From: Adineta steineri
Taxonomy: Eukaryota > Rotifera > Eurotatoria > Adinetida > Adinetidae
Direction of reading: 5' to 3'
Assembly (NCBI GenBank): GCA_905250115.1
Contig: CAJNOI010000010.1
Coordinates: forward strand, 758,301 to 822,300
DNA: 64,000 nucleotides
Of this stretch, positions 24,334 through 49,745 are shown in pieces (positions within the stretch are counted from its first letter, which is position 1; every line of letters starts with the position of its first letter). The position numbers and the translations under genes are program-made. The notes under the pieces are model-generated. The model worked only from the letters and a program-made list of their open reading frames with translations. It ran no database searches and was not told the DNA's origin.

Positions 24334-25287
24334 TTAGGCAATTGTTGTGCCTGGATGAATACGTGGTTGCTCATCTAGACGTCTTTTGATACGTTGAAAC
24401 CATTGCTGAATTTCTTTCCGCATATTAGGTAATGAACCAATAATAACAAATGGTAAAAGTTGATTAATAAAATAATAAAGATAAGCGAAGTAATTGTATT
24501 GTATATCAAAAGCAAAAGTTGGTGACCATAATGCTTCAATAACACCAATGACAATTGATGGAGATTGTAAAATAATAAATGTTGTAGAAATAAAAAGCAA
24601 CTGAATGATCATTCGTCTTTGGCGATGCCAATCTATTGGTCTTAGTTGTCGCAGTTTTTGATAGATAACTCGATAAAAAAGCAGCAGATTAGCAAATAAT
24701 ATAATCAAAAGTGATAATGCATAATGAAACAGCCAATCAAAAGTAGGTAAGAATGGGTCGGAATAATTATAACATGCTCCTCCGCAGAATACTACTGAAT
24801 AATCCCATATATTCGTACATTGTCTTGGAAAAAAGATTACAACTGCATAAAATATTGGAAGATAGATACAGTAGACAAACAAAGGTATGTAATGAAATAA
24901 GATCGAACACCATTTCTTCTTCATCAACTGACTATGAAAAATAAATAAATGCCTTTCAATACAAAACCAAGCTGCTAGTTGTATAGCACAGCCAGTTAAT
25001 GTACAATCTAACCAATTCCAAGCGGCACAGAATGTATACGTTTGTTGAAAATTTTCACCCCAACGAAGATAGAATAGAAGAAGGGGAGCATCAGTGGTTT
25101 TTTGTAAAAAACTAATGATAAGCATGCAGATAATGACATGATGTTGTGGAGATTTAACAATCTCTTTTTGCCAATGACGAATAAAATAAATAAAAACATA
25201 GATATCACAAAGTAATGATGGAACAATAGTACTTTGTAGAACGACATATTTTGTCCATCGGAGACTTTCAGTAGCATCATCAGCCAT
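24334..25287 (-). CDS. Rhodopsin-like orphan G-protein-coupled receptor
   Basis: Intronless, 317 residues, with seven hydrophobic helices. Class A features seen: a short N-terminus; a Cys at the start of TM3 (TYTFCAAWNWLD) able to pair with Cys in extracellular loop 2 (FCGGACYNY); an ERH in place of the DRY at the end of TM3 (WFCIERHLFIF); a basic third intracellular loop (DWHRQRRM); and a TM7 ending LLPFVIIGSLPNMRKEI in place of NPxxY. This layout matches the large family of small intronless orphan receptors in bdelloids. The ligand is unknown; a peptide or chemosensory role is possible. No start-proximal splice acceptor is apparent. Confidence 0.85.
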   Translation of the reverse strand: MADDATESLRWTKYVVLQSTIVPSLLCDIYVFIYFIRHWQKEIVKSPQHHVIICMLIISFLQKTTDAPLLLFYLRWGENFQQTYTFCAAWNWLDCTLTGCAIQLAAWFCIERHLFIFHSQLMKKKWCSILFHYIPLFVYCIYLPIFYAVVIFFPRQCTNIWDYSVVFCGGACYNYSDPFLPTFDWLFHYALSLLIILFANLLLFYRVIYQKLRQLRPIDWHRQRRMIIQLLFISTTFIILQSPSIVIGVIEALWSPTFAFDIQYNYFAYLYYFINQLLPFVIIGSLPNMRKEIQQWFQRIKRRLDEQPRIHPGTTIA

Positions 25288-26678
25288 TGATCAAACTCTT
25301 TGTTCAGGTAAATGAATGAGCACAGAGTATTTTTTTATCAAAATACTAATTATCCTGATGTGATGCTAAATTAAACTTTCTTTCTTCAGCAAGAATTTGA
25401 CATAAAAAGCGTTAAATACCTGTCAAATTTGATTAAACATTTCAAAGCAAAGAATGAAAACAGCAATCTCTTTGCATTTGCGTATAAGATATATTTATTT
25501 ATCACAGTCAAACTTATTTTCTAATTTTAAAAAGTTACTTCAATCGAATAGATGCACACGATTATAAATGATGAGAGATTATCTAAATGCGCTTTCTGCT
25601 GTAATTATTTTGACAACTAATATATTAATAGCAAAGGAATTTCAATTCTCAAAATACATCTTCAAATATTTATATTTCATCATACTAGATTCGAAATTAG
25701 GACAAAAGTTTGGTTGATTCCAGCCAATGTAATTTGTTTATACTATACAAAAGGAAAAAATTAGGAAAGAAATGACTCTGGCTAGTCTATCGAATAAATT
25801 CCTTTTAAAATCCTTTTTTGCCGTGATTATTTTTAAGTGAAAAAGGGAAAATGTGCTTTAGAATGTCTTTCATTCTAGATTTCTTAACTAATTTGATTAC
25901 ACAAAATAAGATCATTATGAATTGAAATTTTCACTATCTCCACTACAATTTACTGGTTGGATCTAAGTTGATTAACAAGCAAACAGAAGTTTGGTCCGAG
26001 TCGCATCTAGATTCAATACTAAATTAGCTACTTATGAATTAGTAAGAAATTATATGACTCGCTAGGTCACAATGGCTTAGAAAACGATAAATGGATATAA
26101 ACTCGTTCGAAACCAATAGTATTCGTTTACTTACAGAAAACTACACAAGTAGACTTACTTCATGTTCATTCTCAGATATGACCATCAGTTTTTCGGAGTT
26201 ACCTATACTGGAAATTATATACTCGTACTTAAACTTAGAATTTCTAGTGTTCCGTTTCCGAGATCATCGTGACACAAAATAAAACCTTTTGTTATTGCAT
26301 ACATCTAAGAACTAGAGCAAAATTAATAACACGCGAAGATATATCCATATATGTAATAATTCTATTGATGATAGACAAAATAGATGATTATCCTCTATCG
26401 TATATATGTGCACGTATTAATACTGTGTAAAAGTAATGCACTAATAGAATATATTTAATGACTATGCATGCGATGATGATGATAAACGTGCATATTACAA
26501 AAAGGAAAAAAGAAAAAAAACAATTTTAATTTTAAGAAAGAACATTGAACAAAAGATAATGTGTAACAAACGGAAATAAATGTACACAATAAGCTTTATT
26601 TTCACAAGTAGCTGAAACACTAAAACAAGAAAAAAAGAAGACGAAGAGAACAAGACAGAAAAAGAAGCGAAGAGTAAG
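25288..26678. other. Intergenic, about 1.4 kb
   Basis: AT-rich, promoter side of the GPCR gene and 3' flank of nkx6. The open frame at 26091-26282 (+) is isolated and shows no domain. Nothing else is recognised. Confidence 0.6.
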
Positions 26679-28967
26679 TTAAGTTGAATTTGAATCTGAT
26701 TCAATCGTCGGAATTGATTCATCATTACTTTGTTGTTTATTTCGTTTACCGGATGCTCCATGAATTTCGGAAGCATGTTTCTTTCGCCATTTTGTACGTC
26801 TTAATAATAATTTAAAAAATAAATAAGAACATAAAAAAAAATATTATTTTATTTTACCTATTTTGAAACCATACCTAAAGTAAGAGGAAATTATGCATTT
26901 AGAAAAAGACTTTGATAGTAAAATAAAGTTTCTTACTTTTACTTGTGCTTCACTCATCGATAATTGACAAGCAAGTCGTGATCTTTCTGTTCCAGCTAAA
27001 TATTTCGTATTTTCAAACATTTTTTCTAATGCAAATATTTGATGTCCAGTAAATGTTGGTCGACTACTTTTACGTTTCATATCTTTTGATAATAATTCAT
27101 TATCAGTCATCATACTGGAATAATGTGACACTTGAGAATTCTCCATTGAAACACCTAAATAGATACTTTCTTTTATGAGAACTTATTTGTTTATGAAAGA
27201 AAGCAATACGAAGTAACGGCTTATTAATAACCTTTTGTGTTCATATGTATTGTAAACACACTTGAGAGAGAAAAAAATCAAAACAAATTATTCAAAAGGT
27301 TGACGTGCTCCTTGATGATGCCATTGTTTATTGTGATCTTCTCTATTCGAATGAATGCGCATTTGAATTGATCTCGACATGTTTGATGACAATTTCACGG
27401 ACATACCGGCAAAATCACTTTTCAATCGATCATCATATATATATAATTATCAATTAGATGATGATGATGATGATAGAAAGAAATCTTGATTTCAATATCA
27501 TTCTTGATAGATTACTCGAGTTAAATATCATGTTAGGTTATTTTTCTACCTTAATATTACAATGCTATCATAAAATTTTAATGATGTATGTTAGGAGGAC
27601 ATAAAGATCATCTATTTTCAATTATTTTTATTTTTTTTCTATATGTACAACATATTTTTTTAATCTATAAAAATTAAAGACGATGGTTCATTGACAGTAA
27701 ATGACATTATCAACGGAAGCGGCGTTCTCTCTTACTTTCTCTTCATATTATACGTATAGTTTATTGCTATCAACATCCGTTATTTTTTCTCATAAGATGA
27801 TTCGAGTCATTACACATCTTTCTTTCAATTGATTTATCTTTGTAGAAAAACATTTCTTCTTTGCTATACATTAAATGTATATTGATCTCATTAAAAAAAA
27901 GTCAAAAATCTCTGTCATATAAAAGGTAATAACAAATCAGCTGAGCAACGATAAATATACTCGTCACGCCTCTTTGCTATATGAATAGAAATTGAAGACA
28001 TCGCACGTGCAATTCTTTCTACTGCTGGTGCCATTGAGTGTGTTGATGCGGTTAAAAAACGATTAAAAAACAACAGACAAATTTTAGTTTGTGTGACAAA
28101 TTGGCTCTCAATCATGCAACGTCTGGTGTTGATCGATTGACCGAAATGATGCGATCATATTCATACAAATGTTGCCTGATAGATCGAACTCAAATGTCAT
28201 TTTATATAAAATAATAACGGCCTGATGACTCTCTTTTTTTTATATTCTAGCAAAACATAAGCAAACAAAACAAAAAAAGAGAGAAACGGAAGCCTATTGT
28301 CAAATGCCGTTCTGTATTACATAAAAAACGAGCTAAAGAAACTGAAGGAATGTGCAGATGTAATGCGCCGGCAACAAATATTATAAATCATCCTTCCAAT
28401 CATTGAATAACCATTAAGATAGAGAATGAATGAATGAATGAATGAATGTATATTTATATATATATATGTATATACACCTATGAATGAGGTATTGAGCAAG
28501 CTCTTCTCTATACAATAGGATGGTATAAATGAGTTCGAAAAATTGTTACCTTTTGTTATATGTTGTGGATGCCATGCGGAGGTGTTTGAAGTAGTTGTTT
28601 GTGCCATTGGTATTTGTGACCAATCATCTCGAGGAAGAAAATTATTTGATGGTGGTGTTAGAACAGATGAGTGATGATGATTTTGTTGAATATAATTAAA
28701 TTGAGTTAAATTTAATGTGGTTGCCGATGGATTTGAACGTGTAAGAAAATCATTTGATAATGGTGGTGAACTTCCTGAACTTGAACTACATGCACTGGAA
28801 TCAAAAAGAGCTTTGTTTGTTGTTGTTGGTTGTTGTTGAATATAAGAAATTTTCTCTTGTCCTCCTGTTGTCGAAGATGATGATGAGGAAAAAAATGACG
28901 GCAATGGACTACCAGGAAACCAAAAATTCGGTTGATGTTGATTCGATGTACTTGCAGTTGATAACAT
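26679..28967 (-). CDS. nkx6: Nkx6-class homeobox transcription factor
   Basis: Nuclear DNA-binding regulator; NK6 genes pattern the nervous system and gut across bilaterians. Four coding exons (28967-28550, 27154-26937, 26874-26858, 26799-26679) give 257 residues. The homeodomain ([50 protein letters not shown]) matches the NK6 class, including IFALEK, TKYLAG and KKHA. The N-terminal part is low in complexity, rich in Ser, Gln and Pro. Exon 3 is a 17-nt micro-exon encoding homeodomain residues 47-51. The first in-frame ATG of exon 1 is 28967; upstream lies an acceptor (TTCCTAG) near 29025, so a non-coding 5' exon probably exists near 29085. Intron 1 is 1395 nt, the longest intron seen in this window, and carries a (GAAT)n run near 28425-28450. 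Confidence 0.95.
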
Positions 28968-30236
28968 TATATCATCTAATAATAGTGAATTTTCAATAGA
29001 AGATGATGGCAATATAACATACTAGGAAGAAAAAAAAGAATAGATCTATAATTTTATTTTAAATATATAATATTAACTTACCACAAATTAAAAAACTCAA
29101 ATATTGTCTCTTTATTTTTAAACGATGTGTTATTAGTTTTTAATATTTGAATGATGAGAGAAAATAGAGGGAGAGAGAGAGAAAGAGGGAGAAGGGAAGA
29201 GAAATATATTTATGATTGTATTTCCGTTCGAACAATTAATCAAGTGTTTCTTGTCGTCGCGTCTCTTTTGACGATGTATGTGATGTGTGTCCCTGTGTAT
29301 ATGTGTGAATCGTTGTTCGATAGATAATTTGATTTATTCTCTCTCTTTCTTTCTCTCTCTCTACTCTCGTCGTTCTACTTTACCTTTTTTTTCCTTCTCT
29401 TTCTCCTAATAGATAACAGTTCTTTTTTTTTTTTCTTCATATAAATCCACAGAACGGATCGATTTTTTATTGGTTACATCGTTAAAGAATTCCTATTCGT
29501 TACAAATCTCTTCCGCTGATAGAAATAACAACAAAATGCTCTTAGTGTCTTCCTATGAGACTATTATTCAAATTATGCAAATGAGTAGAATATTCTATCT
29601 TTTCAAATGTTAATAACCATTCATCAATCATTGATTGTTTTATTTTTTATCAAGATTTTTTCCCTAAAAAAAAATAATAATTCCATTTTTCTCCTCATAT
29701 GTTATAATCACATATGTTTGGTAACAATTCATATATATATATATGTGTGTATACATATTTCTTTCTAATATCCATCCCATAAACACTCTCATATAGCATC
29801 CCATTTGCATACCGTACTGTATATATGCTTACTAAACACAACTATTGAAGAAATCAAATTGCAATTATGTCCATTGCTCGACGTTCTATCGCATAAACAA
29901 GGCGAACGCGCGCGAGAAGAGAGATGTGTCAAAAAAAGAGCCTTGCAAATAACGAACACAAAAGCAACTCGGACAATTGAGAAATGTTTGGAAAGATTTA
30001 ATTATAGAATATAACCATTTGCTTTAATTCTTTACACATTTCTACACTAGAAAAAAAAACAGATTTGATTTATTCGTTGTTTGATCAAAGTATCATAATA
30101 TTTTGATGTCAAAATGTATGTACTTTTTTTTCTTTCTATCAATGGTTTATTAATCACAAGTTATAAAATCACAAAAAAAACTATTCAATCGAAATAAAAT
30201 CACATAGTATCAAAAACGAAAAACAGAATCATTTAA
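28968..30236. promoter_or_regulatory. Upstream region of nkx6 with 5' non-coding exon and GA/CT-rich tracts
   Basis: Contains the likely nkx6 5' non-coding exon, with a donor GTAAGT on the minus strand near 29080. A purine-rich (GAGA)-type tract lies at about 29160-29200 and a pyrimidine-rich CTCTCT tract at about 29335-29410. Polypurine/polypyrimidine tracts near developmental promoters can bind GAGA-type factors, but no specific site is claimed. The remainder to 30236 is AT-rich without a gene. Confidence 0.4.
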
Positions 30237-31090
30237 TTAAAGTTTAGAATTTTGATTTTTTAATATATCTCGTCTCATACGCATAGGAACGGCATGGGCT
30301 TCATCGAAATAGGGTTGTGTTTCTCGTTTTACTCGTTGCACCCAATCATGAACACGAGGAAATTTTTCTTGATTTAAATTATACCCTGCAGCAATTGGTT
30401 GCATCAGTTCACAAATACCTAAATATAAACGATAATTATATTGTTGAAATTTTATTTTTGATTAGTGTGATCTACCAAGTAAGTCAGCAAATGTCAGATG
30501 ATTACCACCTAAATAAGATGATCGTTTTAACCATATATTTTCAAGATCATCAATAGAACTTTCCCATCGTTCATGCCATTTTTCTAATTCACGTTCATTT
30601 GGTGGCTTCTTAGTCATACGAGGTGTGATAATCTAACAGAAATTTTAACTTTTTAACTTAACGTAATAGGAAAATAACATTATTTTACTTTTGTACGAAA
30701 AAGCATTGCACCATTAGCGCGTAAATTGGCATGTTGCCAATTAGCATATTCATTAACACGTGCTCGTTCTTTTAAATCTACTGAATACCAATCATTTTTT
30801 TTGTATTTATCACAAAGATACATAAAAATTGCCACACTAAAATCGAAGATTTTCAGTAAGAATATTCAATTTATTTTACTATGTTCTAACCTTTCGGTAA
30901 GAATAAAACCTGAGTCACTGATAACTGGTACTTTTTTGAATGGATTTATTTGAGAATATTCATCAGTCACATGTTCAAGTTTTCGTAATGCAATTTCTTT
31001 CGATTCAAATGGTATATTTGTCATTTTAAGAAAAATATACAAAGCCCGAGAGGGCTGTGACATTAAATCGTAATAATATACCAAAGGCAT
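30237..31090 (-). CDS. Glutathione S-transferase, theta-like
   Basis: Cytosolic enzyme conjugating glutathione to electrophiles. Four exons (31090-30891, 30836-30689, 30632-30476, and about 30418-30237) give about 228 residues; theta GSTs have about 240. The N-terminal thioredoxin fold shows LVYYYDLMSQPSRALYIFLK, with the theta-type SQPSR around the catalytic Ser, then INPFKKVPVI (the cis-Pro VPV) and SDSGFILTES leading into VAIFMYL. The helical C-terminal domain carries LGGNHLTFADLL, the conserved N-capping region. An AG acceptor preceded by TTTAATTGT abuts the ATG directly, suggesting trans-splicing or a 5'UTR intron. Class assignment is by motif. Confidence 0.88.
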
Positions 31091-31173
31091 CTACAATTAA
31101 AGACAATCATACATTTACAAAAACATATTGAGTCTATAAAAAGGCGCAATTATGTTTCGCCTTATTCTTTACA

Positions 31174-31398
31174 ATGCCATCTATAGTAGCTTTCACATTT
31201 TCATCATTAACTTTGGCTTGTCTATTTGGTAGTTATATTCTTTTGAATCGTATGAAAAACTTGAAAATTGAAATTGATCAGAAAAAATTTGATATTCAAA
31301 CAACAGAAGAAAATCTTTGGCAATTAAATACTGATCTAAGTCGATCCATTCTTAGAAAATTACGTTTACTCGATCGATTATCATCATCACAAGTATAA
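31174..31398 (+). CDS. Small single-pass membrane protein with coiled-coil tail
   Basis: 74 residues, single exon, divergent from the GST gene with 83 nt between start codons. Residues about 5-25 are one hydrophobic helix (VAFTFSSLTLACLFGSYILL). They are followed by an amphipathic, coiled-coil-like segment to the end (KNLKIEIDQKKFDIQTTEEN). The layout recalls the N-terminal domain of nematode cuticle collagens (hydrophobic helix, then a short helical segment), but no collagen repeat follows in the genomic sequence. The function is unknown. It might instead be the first exon of a longer gene, but the TAA at 31396 is clean and no donor is obvious. Confidence 0.5.
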   Translation: MPSIVAFTFSSLTLACLFGSYILLNRMKNLKIEIDQKKFDIQTTEENLWQLNTDLSRSILRKLRLLDRLSSSQV

Positions 31399-31709
31399 AA
31401 ACAAACTAATATAATTCTCATAAAATTTATTTATTTTTATTTCAAACGGAAGAAGAAAAAAAAATATACATAAATTGAACAAAACAAATAAAATTTATCA
31501 GCACACTTGCGCATTTTTTTGTTGTTGTATTTAAAGAGAACGCCAATATTTTTGTTTCTGATGAGATGAAACACTAATACTAGATGAAATCGAAATAAAA
31601 GCATCAAATATATAAATAGATAAATAAAATGATAAGAGTATTCGCATTAAATTACGAACTAAAAAAAGAAATTAAATGAGATCAAAACATAGAATTTTGT
31701 TCGGTGGGT
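31399..31709. other. Convergent 3' flank
   Basis: About 310 nt between the stop codons of the small membrane protein and WDR47. It contains AATAAA-like motifs on both strands and no coding evidence. Confidence 0.5.
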
Positions 31710-35490
<3,781 letters not shown>

Positions 35491-35532
35491 CGTCGGATAA
35501 TGTAATATACACGACGAGTCACAAAATAAGAT

Positions 35533-36648
35533 CTAAAAATAGCAAATAAACCTACTGTCTGTGTACACTCACACATACAAATATTACAATTTGACGACTA
35601 ATTCGACGATAGCAACAAGGCAATAAAGAAGAGGAGGGAAGAGAAAAAGGTAGACATCGACATAGACGATAGTTTGTTTGTTCAACTAACGTGAACGAAA
35701 GAAGTGAATACGAAGGTAAGATGAGTGACTATAGACGATGAGTTACTTAGCGTATGAAGAAAAGCAATGAATATATAAGGGAAAGAGGATTGATCATAGA
35801 GAATAATTTGACCAATTCATTGAACAAAAATATATCATACTCGATGAATAATGTCCTCTATGTTTTATGGTTAGTCGGTATAACATTAGATGTCGCTGTA
35901 CTTTAACTAAAATTCTTCTTTCATATACGATCTTGATTTCTGTAAATATCAAAACGAAATCGATTGTTCTTGACTTTTAAACTTTATGATATAGTAAATG
36001 ACGTAATTAATACAAAACACAATAATACATGAGAAAAATATATTTGATGTTCGTTGTTTTTCTGTCTGGGGAAATAATAGTAAGATATATTGGGTATATA
36101 TTAATAAATAAGTATTATATATAAAACATATGTGTAAATTGTATTTTTTTTCTCTGTTTGACTAATATAAGAATAGAAAATATTGAATGAAATCATCATT
36201 GACAATGATATACTAAAAAGTTTATATCATCACAAAGTCCTAAATGTGTCGATGAATGTCTAGGGAAATTTAAAAAGAATTATGAAACTTCCACAAAAAA
36301 ATGACTTTCTAAACATATTCCATGTAAACCAATACAATCATAATAAATACGATTACCTATTTCGATTTTTAATCAATAGACACGTCTTTTCTATTGAGAT
36401 AATCCTTGTGCAAGAGATAAAGAAGTCTTGATATATAAAGGTTTTTTCACTTCTTAGTATATTAAAGTGAGTAACTCTTGGTTTTATTAGAAAATAATTT
36501 TGTTATATAAAACAAACTTGTGTAAAAAGTTATGAATAAATAAAACTAATGACAAGTATATGAAAAAGTACAAGAACAAAAGTTATCACAACGGTATTTA
36601 ATTTCACTGAGGACAAAAGAAGAAAAGTTTGTCATTATCATCATTGTT
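35533..36648. other. Intergenic, about 1.1 kb
   Basis: AT-rich spacer between WDR47 (start side) and the first cullin gene (3' side). Neither exon structure nor repeat is seen. Confidence 0.6.
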
Positions 36649-40434
<3,786 letters not shown>

Positions 40435-40453
40435 GTTTTTCTGTTTTATCGTC

Positions 40454-42981
40454 TAAATGCAAAAGAAAAAGAATGCAAGAGTATAAAAACATGTAACAAG
40501 CAAGATAAAATGTATGACTCATAAGCACATGGAAATTTCCTTCGTATAGACGTTGTGCAAGACTAAGTTGTTTTGCAGTTTAATTTCATCATACGTAAAA
40601 AAAATTATTTTGTTAACTATTAACATCACTAGGAATTTTGTTATTTATCGATTAAAATTTCGAAATAACTGACTGTTATAAACCAGAGTATGAATTAAAC
40701 GCAGATATACGCTAATAAAATCGATGAAAAAAGAAAAAAATACAAATATTTTCAAAATATTCTCATTTACTGTTAGGAACTGACATGATAGATTAGTTTC
40801 ATGATTATTTTAAAGCTCATGAAAAAATTCATTACGATACTTTGATTGAAACCGTGAAAGATCTATAGAGCTAGAAATTTTTACTTGCAATAGTCATGAA
40901 AACTTCTAAACAATAAAAAAAACATGTTTACCAACATACCGTCGCGTAATTTATTTTTTTCGTAAAGTCAAATAATGAATGTGGGAAAAAGGGTAAAATG
41001 TTGATGACTCATATCTGACATACGAAAGTTAGTTTTTTTCTGTCAAATAGTGACCTCTACTAATAGAACAAAATACACCTTGGATATAATATTCATTCAA
41101 GGTTATTTCGTCTGAATTATACGACATATAAATAATATTTTTTAAGTATTCGGCCTCAACGAGCATAACACGATGATGTTTTGGCCATGTATAATCAACA
41201 TTCCTCAACAATCAGGTTACATAGAAGATTCGTTCTTTCGCCGAAAGATAAACGTCTGACTCTCTAAAAGTCTCTTAAAAAAAGAATTTGCTTAGATGAG
41301 TCTTTTAAAAATTTTATGTAAGATGAATGATATAACGCGATGACTACAAAGGAATAAAAGGTGAAGGATGTCATAGATGTATTTTATTTTTCTGCAAATG
41401 AGTAATCTGTTCAAAGGAACACTCTATAAACTTCTTTTACCAACAGTTTACACTACCAAATGAAAACAAATTCATCGAAAACAAACCTTTTAGTGGAAAG
41501 AAGAATCGATTTTATTGATGCAATTCAATGACATTGACTTTTTCAAAAATATTTTTTTTCTATGCTGTGTTTATACCTCTGTAAAGACAAAATATTATTT
41601 TAATCTCGATGACTAATGTATATAGATATTAGGTATTGTATGTGTTGATGTTTTTATGTCAAAAATATACACACCGCATAAATAGTGTCAATATTTTCTA
41701 TATTTTGAAACTTTAATATTTTGAAAAAGGAAGATCCTTTTGAACTGAAATTTTCAAAATATTTTACTGATCGATAAACCTATGTATGAACAAAATCTAA
41801 CTCTGAAATATCGTCATTCGATTTTTTGGTTAATACCATGCTATGACTAAAATGTCAATAAAATGCATACAACTCTGAATAGAAGACTCATAGAAGTATA
41901 TTCTTTTGGAGTTTATCGTCCCTCTTTGAGACTTACCGTATAGGCAAGGATCGAATTTTCAAAATGAGCCAACAGTCCTTATAAATACTTACATTTCGTT
42001 AATTTATATTAAAGTAACTATCTATAATCATCAGGAACATAAAAAGTTAGAACAATAATACTGTAATATAGATAATCAATCATCAAATTCTAATAATACA
42101 TTCAGTGAACACTTGAGAATATTTATTATATCATGTTTCTTTACTTAGTAATCAAAGAATACTTCAGATGTGATAATACTTATTTGATATTTCATCTGAT
42201 ATTAATGTATCTTATTTAGATTTCTATAAACTTCTTTTTTATTGTCAAAAGCTTATTTGAAGTATTTTCTATGCCATGTTTATATTATATTTTACCAAAA
42301 TAAATAAAATTGAACGTTTCAAATCCATAAGAAAATCATTTATTTCTCAGCTTAGTGAAACACGATGTTTATATAAATATTTCTAGGTTATTTTATATAA
42401 GTTAAATTGAAATATGAACAAAAATAAAAAGTGAAATAAAAGTTACAAGTCAAAGAGAAAAGACTGAAAGAAAAATAGCACGTCTCTGGTTAATATACAC
42501 ATGCATACAACATTTACATTTGAGGTGATTATACGATAGATATATTCATAAATGTTGTTCTAGAGAGAGAAAAATGGACGGTTGAAAAAGAGTATACACG
42601 AGATAGTGAACAATGTTTTCTAGTTGACTATCTTTCAGAAGTTATTGTGATATGATGAATGAATTTATCTTGAATATAAGGATAAAGGAGGAGTATTGAA
42701 AAACCAATTGTTTGACCCAGAGAGAGATATGCGAAGAAAAAAAAAGAAGATAAAAACTAAATTGTTGTTGTTCTAAGTGTGATAGAAGAAAAAGAAGTCG
42801 AAAAATTTAATTCTAATCTAAAATGATATGAGACTTGGATTGTCGATTTTATCGTTTAGTGAAAAGAATTTGATGGTATTATAAAAATTTTTTTTTTATT
42901 GGATTTTTCATGAAAAAAATTATAGATCAAAGTTAAATTTTTCGACGTGTTTTTCGTATCAATCGTTTGGTTATATCTCTT
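40454..42981. other. Intergenic, about 2.5 kb
   Basis: AT-rich region between the two cullin genes. Open frames (for example 41029-41211, -) are short, isolated and without recognisable domains. No repeat or RNA gene is seen. Confidence 0.6.
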
Positions 42982-47658
<4,677 letters not shown>

Positions 47659-47667
47659 TCTGTGTCT

Positions 47668-49745
47668 CTATGTGAATGAAGAAAAAAAAGATATAAATTA
47701 TAAAGTCTAAACGAATACAGGTAAACATTATGAAAAGGGGAAAAAAATACATGTGATTCACACATCCTTTTCTGGTGTTTACCAGTGTTATTGCATAAGA
47801 TTCATGGAGAAAAATTTTGTTTTGACTTTATTTTAATACAAACCTTATTCAATTGTATACTGTTTTGTTTTTGAAAATGAAACAAACTATTTAAAAAATT
47901 AGTTTATTCACGAAATAAGATTTGACTTTGTTGTCTGATCGTTTGTCTAATGCTGTCTCAACAACGTATAGACGAATGACTAAAATAAATGGAAGGCAAC
48001 ACAGTAAACAGTTGCATATATGAAAAGGATACAACAAGAAATTTAACTGGAGTACAACGAACCAATCGAATGTCACTTGGTTGATATTGATGTGCATATG
48101 AATGAATAAAATGAACAAATAATAGAATTTATTTAATAAAATAAAAAAAATAAATAAATAAAATTAATTCTTAAATATAAAGAACAAGTTCAGAAAAAAA
48201 TAAAATTTTCATTTGAATAGTTTTAAAATTTTAATTCATTAAAACGCGTAGTTTGCCGTTTTTTATAAATCTGTGATTGAACAATGCATTGTTAATAATT
48301 AAAATAAACTTTTATTAAACAATGAAATAAGAATAATGTAAGTTTATTTTTTTTTAAATTCTCAAATTAATCAGTTTTCATCGATTTGTATTGTAATTCA
48401 ATAAAAATAAAGATCACTTTTTCTTCTATTCAAATTTATATAAAACTACAGTTTGAAATGTTTAGAGTAGATGAAATCCATTTTAACAAGTAATAGTAGT
48501 TCTAAACGTATAATTATGGCATAAGAGATAACTGAATTCTAATTTTCGAATTCATTGCATGCCTAATCTCTGTTATTGTTCATAGTTATATTTCCAGTTT
48601 GATGTGAGCGATATATATGAAACAGAAAGATCTCATGAGATGCAAGTTGCATGACTTCTTATAATAATTTATGCAGTTTTTTATGATACATGAGCATATA
48701 TTATAATTATCTGGAGTTCTCAATCTAGTTTTTCGAAGTTTGGTTAACTTCAATTATATAAAAAGTTTAAATTAGAGGATTAATGTAAGTTAACGTTGAT
48801 ATCTTTCGGAAATTTTCTTTTATGATTAGTTTAAAAGAATCTCATGAATAAGTTCTATATTAGCATGTCAAAAGTATTTAATCTACATTTGAATGTTTTA
48901 TAAAGAATCATATCGATGAAAATATATTATCAAAAGAAATATTTCTTTTTGATTATATACGCATCATATATGCATTAAAAAATCTTCAAGATTCTCATTC
49001 TGCATTGTTTATTCTTTTAGAGTCTGAATCAATCATATAAGTCATGAATAAAGTAAATCGAATTTTTTTCTTTCATATTATTATGTACTCGATTGCATTC
49101 TGCATTAAATCAGTGACTTAATTTAGATTATTTCGTATTCAAAAATGAATAGCAATATGATTAAATTGCATAGATATTTTTTTTTTATTTTTCAGATATC
49201 GACTTTTTTTTTAGAGAAACAAGATTTTCTTTTTATCATTCAACGTGCAAGTATATTAAAATCGTTCGTCTTTTTTTTTCTTCGTCTTTTTTTTTGATTA
49301 TATCGTTCTGCTTGAATGATTCTCTTTATTGATAATTGTCATGGTCAGCAAACATGTTGAGCATAAAATGTTCGATAGCTGTATCATATATTTATTGATG
49401 ACCAAGTATAAAGAAAAAAATATTAGAAAAGAATAATTAGATGAAGGTCATCAAATACACGTGCAGGCAAATGTCTTTTTTCCTTCTTTCTCATAATCGA
49501 CATTTCTCTTTTCCTCTTGTTCCATTTACTACTTATCATTTCTTTCGACTATTTGATCATGTACACATGTATTGAGTATATAGAGAGAAGAAAGAAATCG
49601 GGCAAGTTTAATAGTCATTTTTTCCCAATAATATCAGTAGAAAAGAAAGTCGGAATCTTATCAAAAGCGTAGCATATATATTTTTTAATATCATTTTAGT
49701 TATCGATAGTTTTGACAACCATCTTAAATGTTAATATTTTAAAAT
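47668..49745. other. Intergenic, about 2.1 kb
   Basis: AT-rich region between divergent copy B cullin and XPR1, so it should hold both promoters. An acceptor-like TATCATTTTAG ends near 49699, about 46 nt before the XPR1 ATG. Poly-T runs occur near 49170-49310. No gene is seen. Confidence 0.6.

Noticed and set aside
27915..28115. Open frame in nkx6 intron 1
   Set aside because: No splice signals connect it to nkx6, there is no domain, and the composition is typical intron.
28421..28452. (GAAT)n run in nkx6 intron 1 considered as a regulatory site
   Set aside because: Ordinary tetranucleotide microsatellite; nothing ties it to regulation.
41029..41211. 60-codon minus-strand frame between the two cullins
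   Set aside because: Isolated, with no family motif and no matching splice sites.
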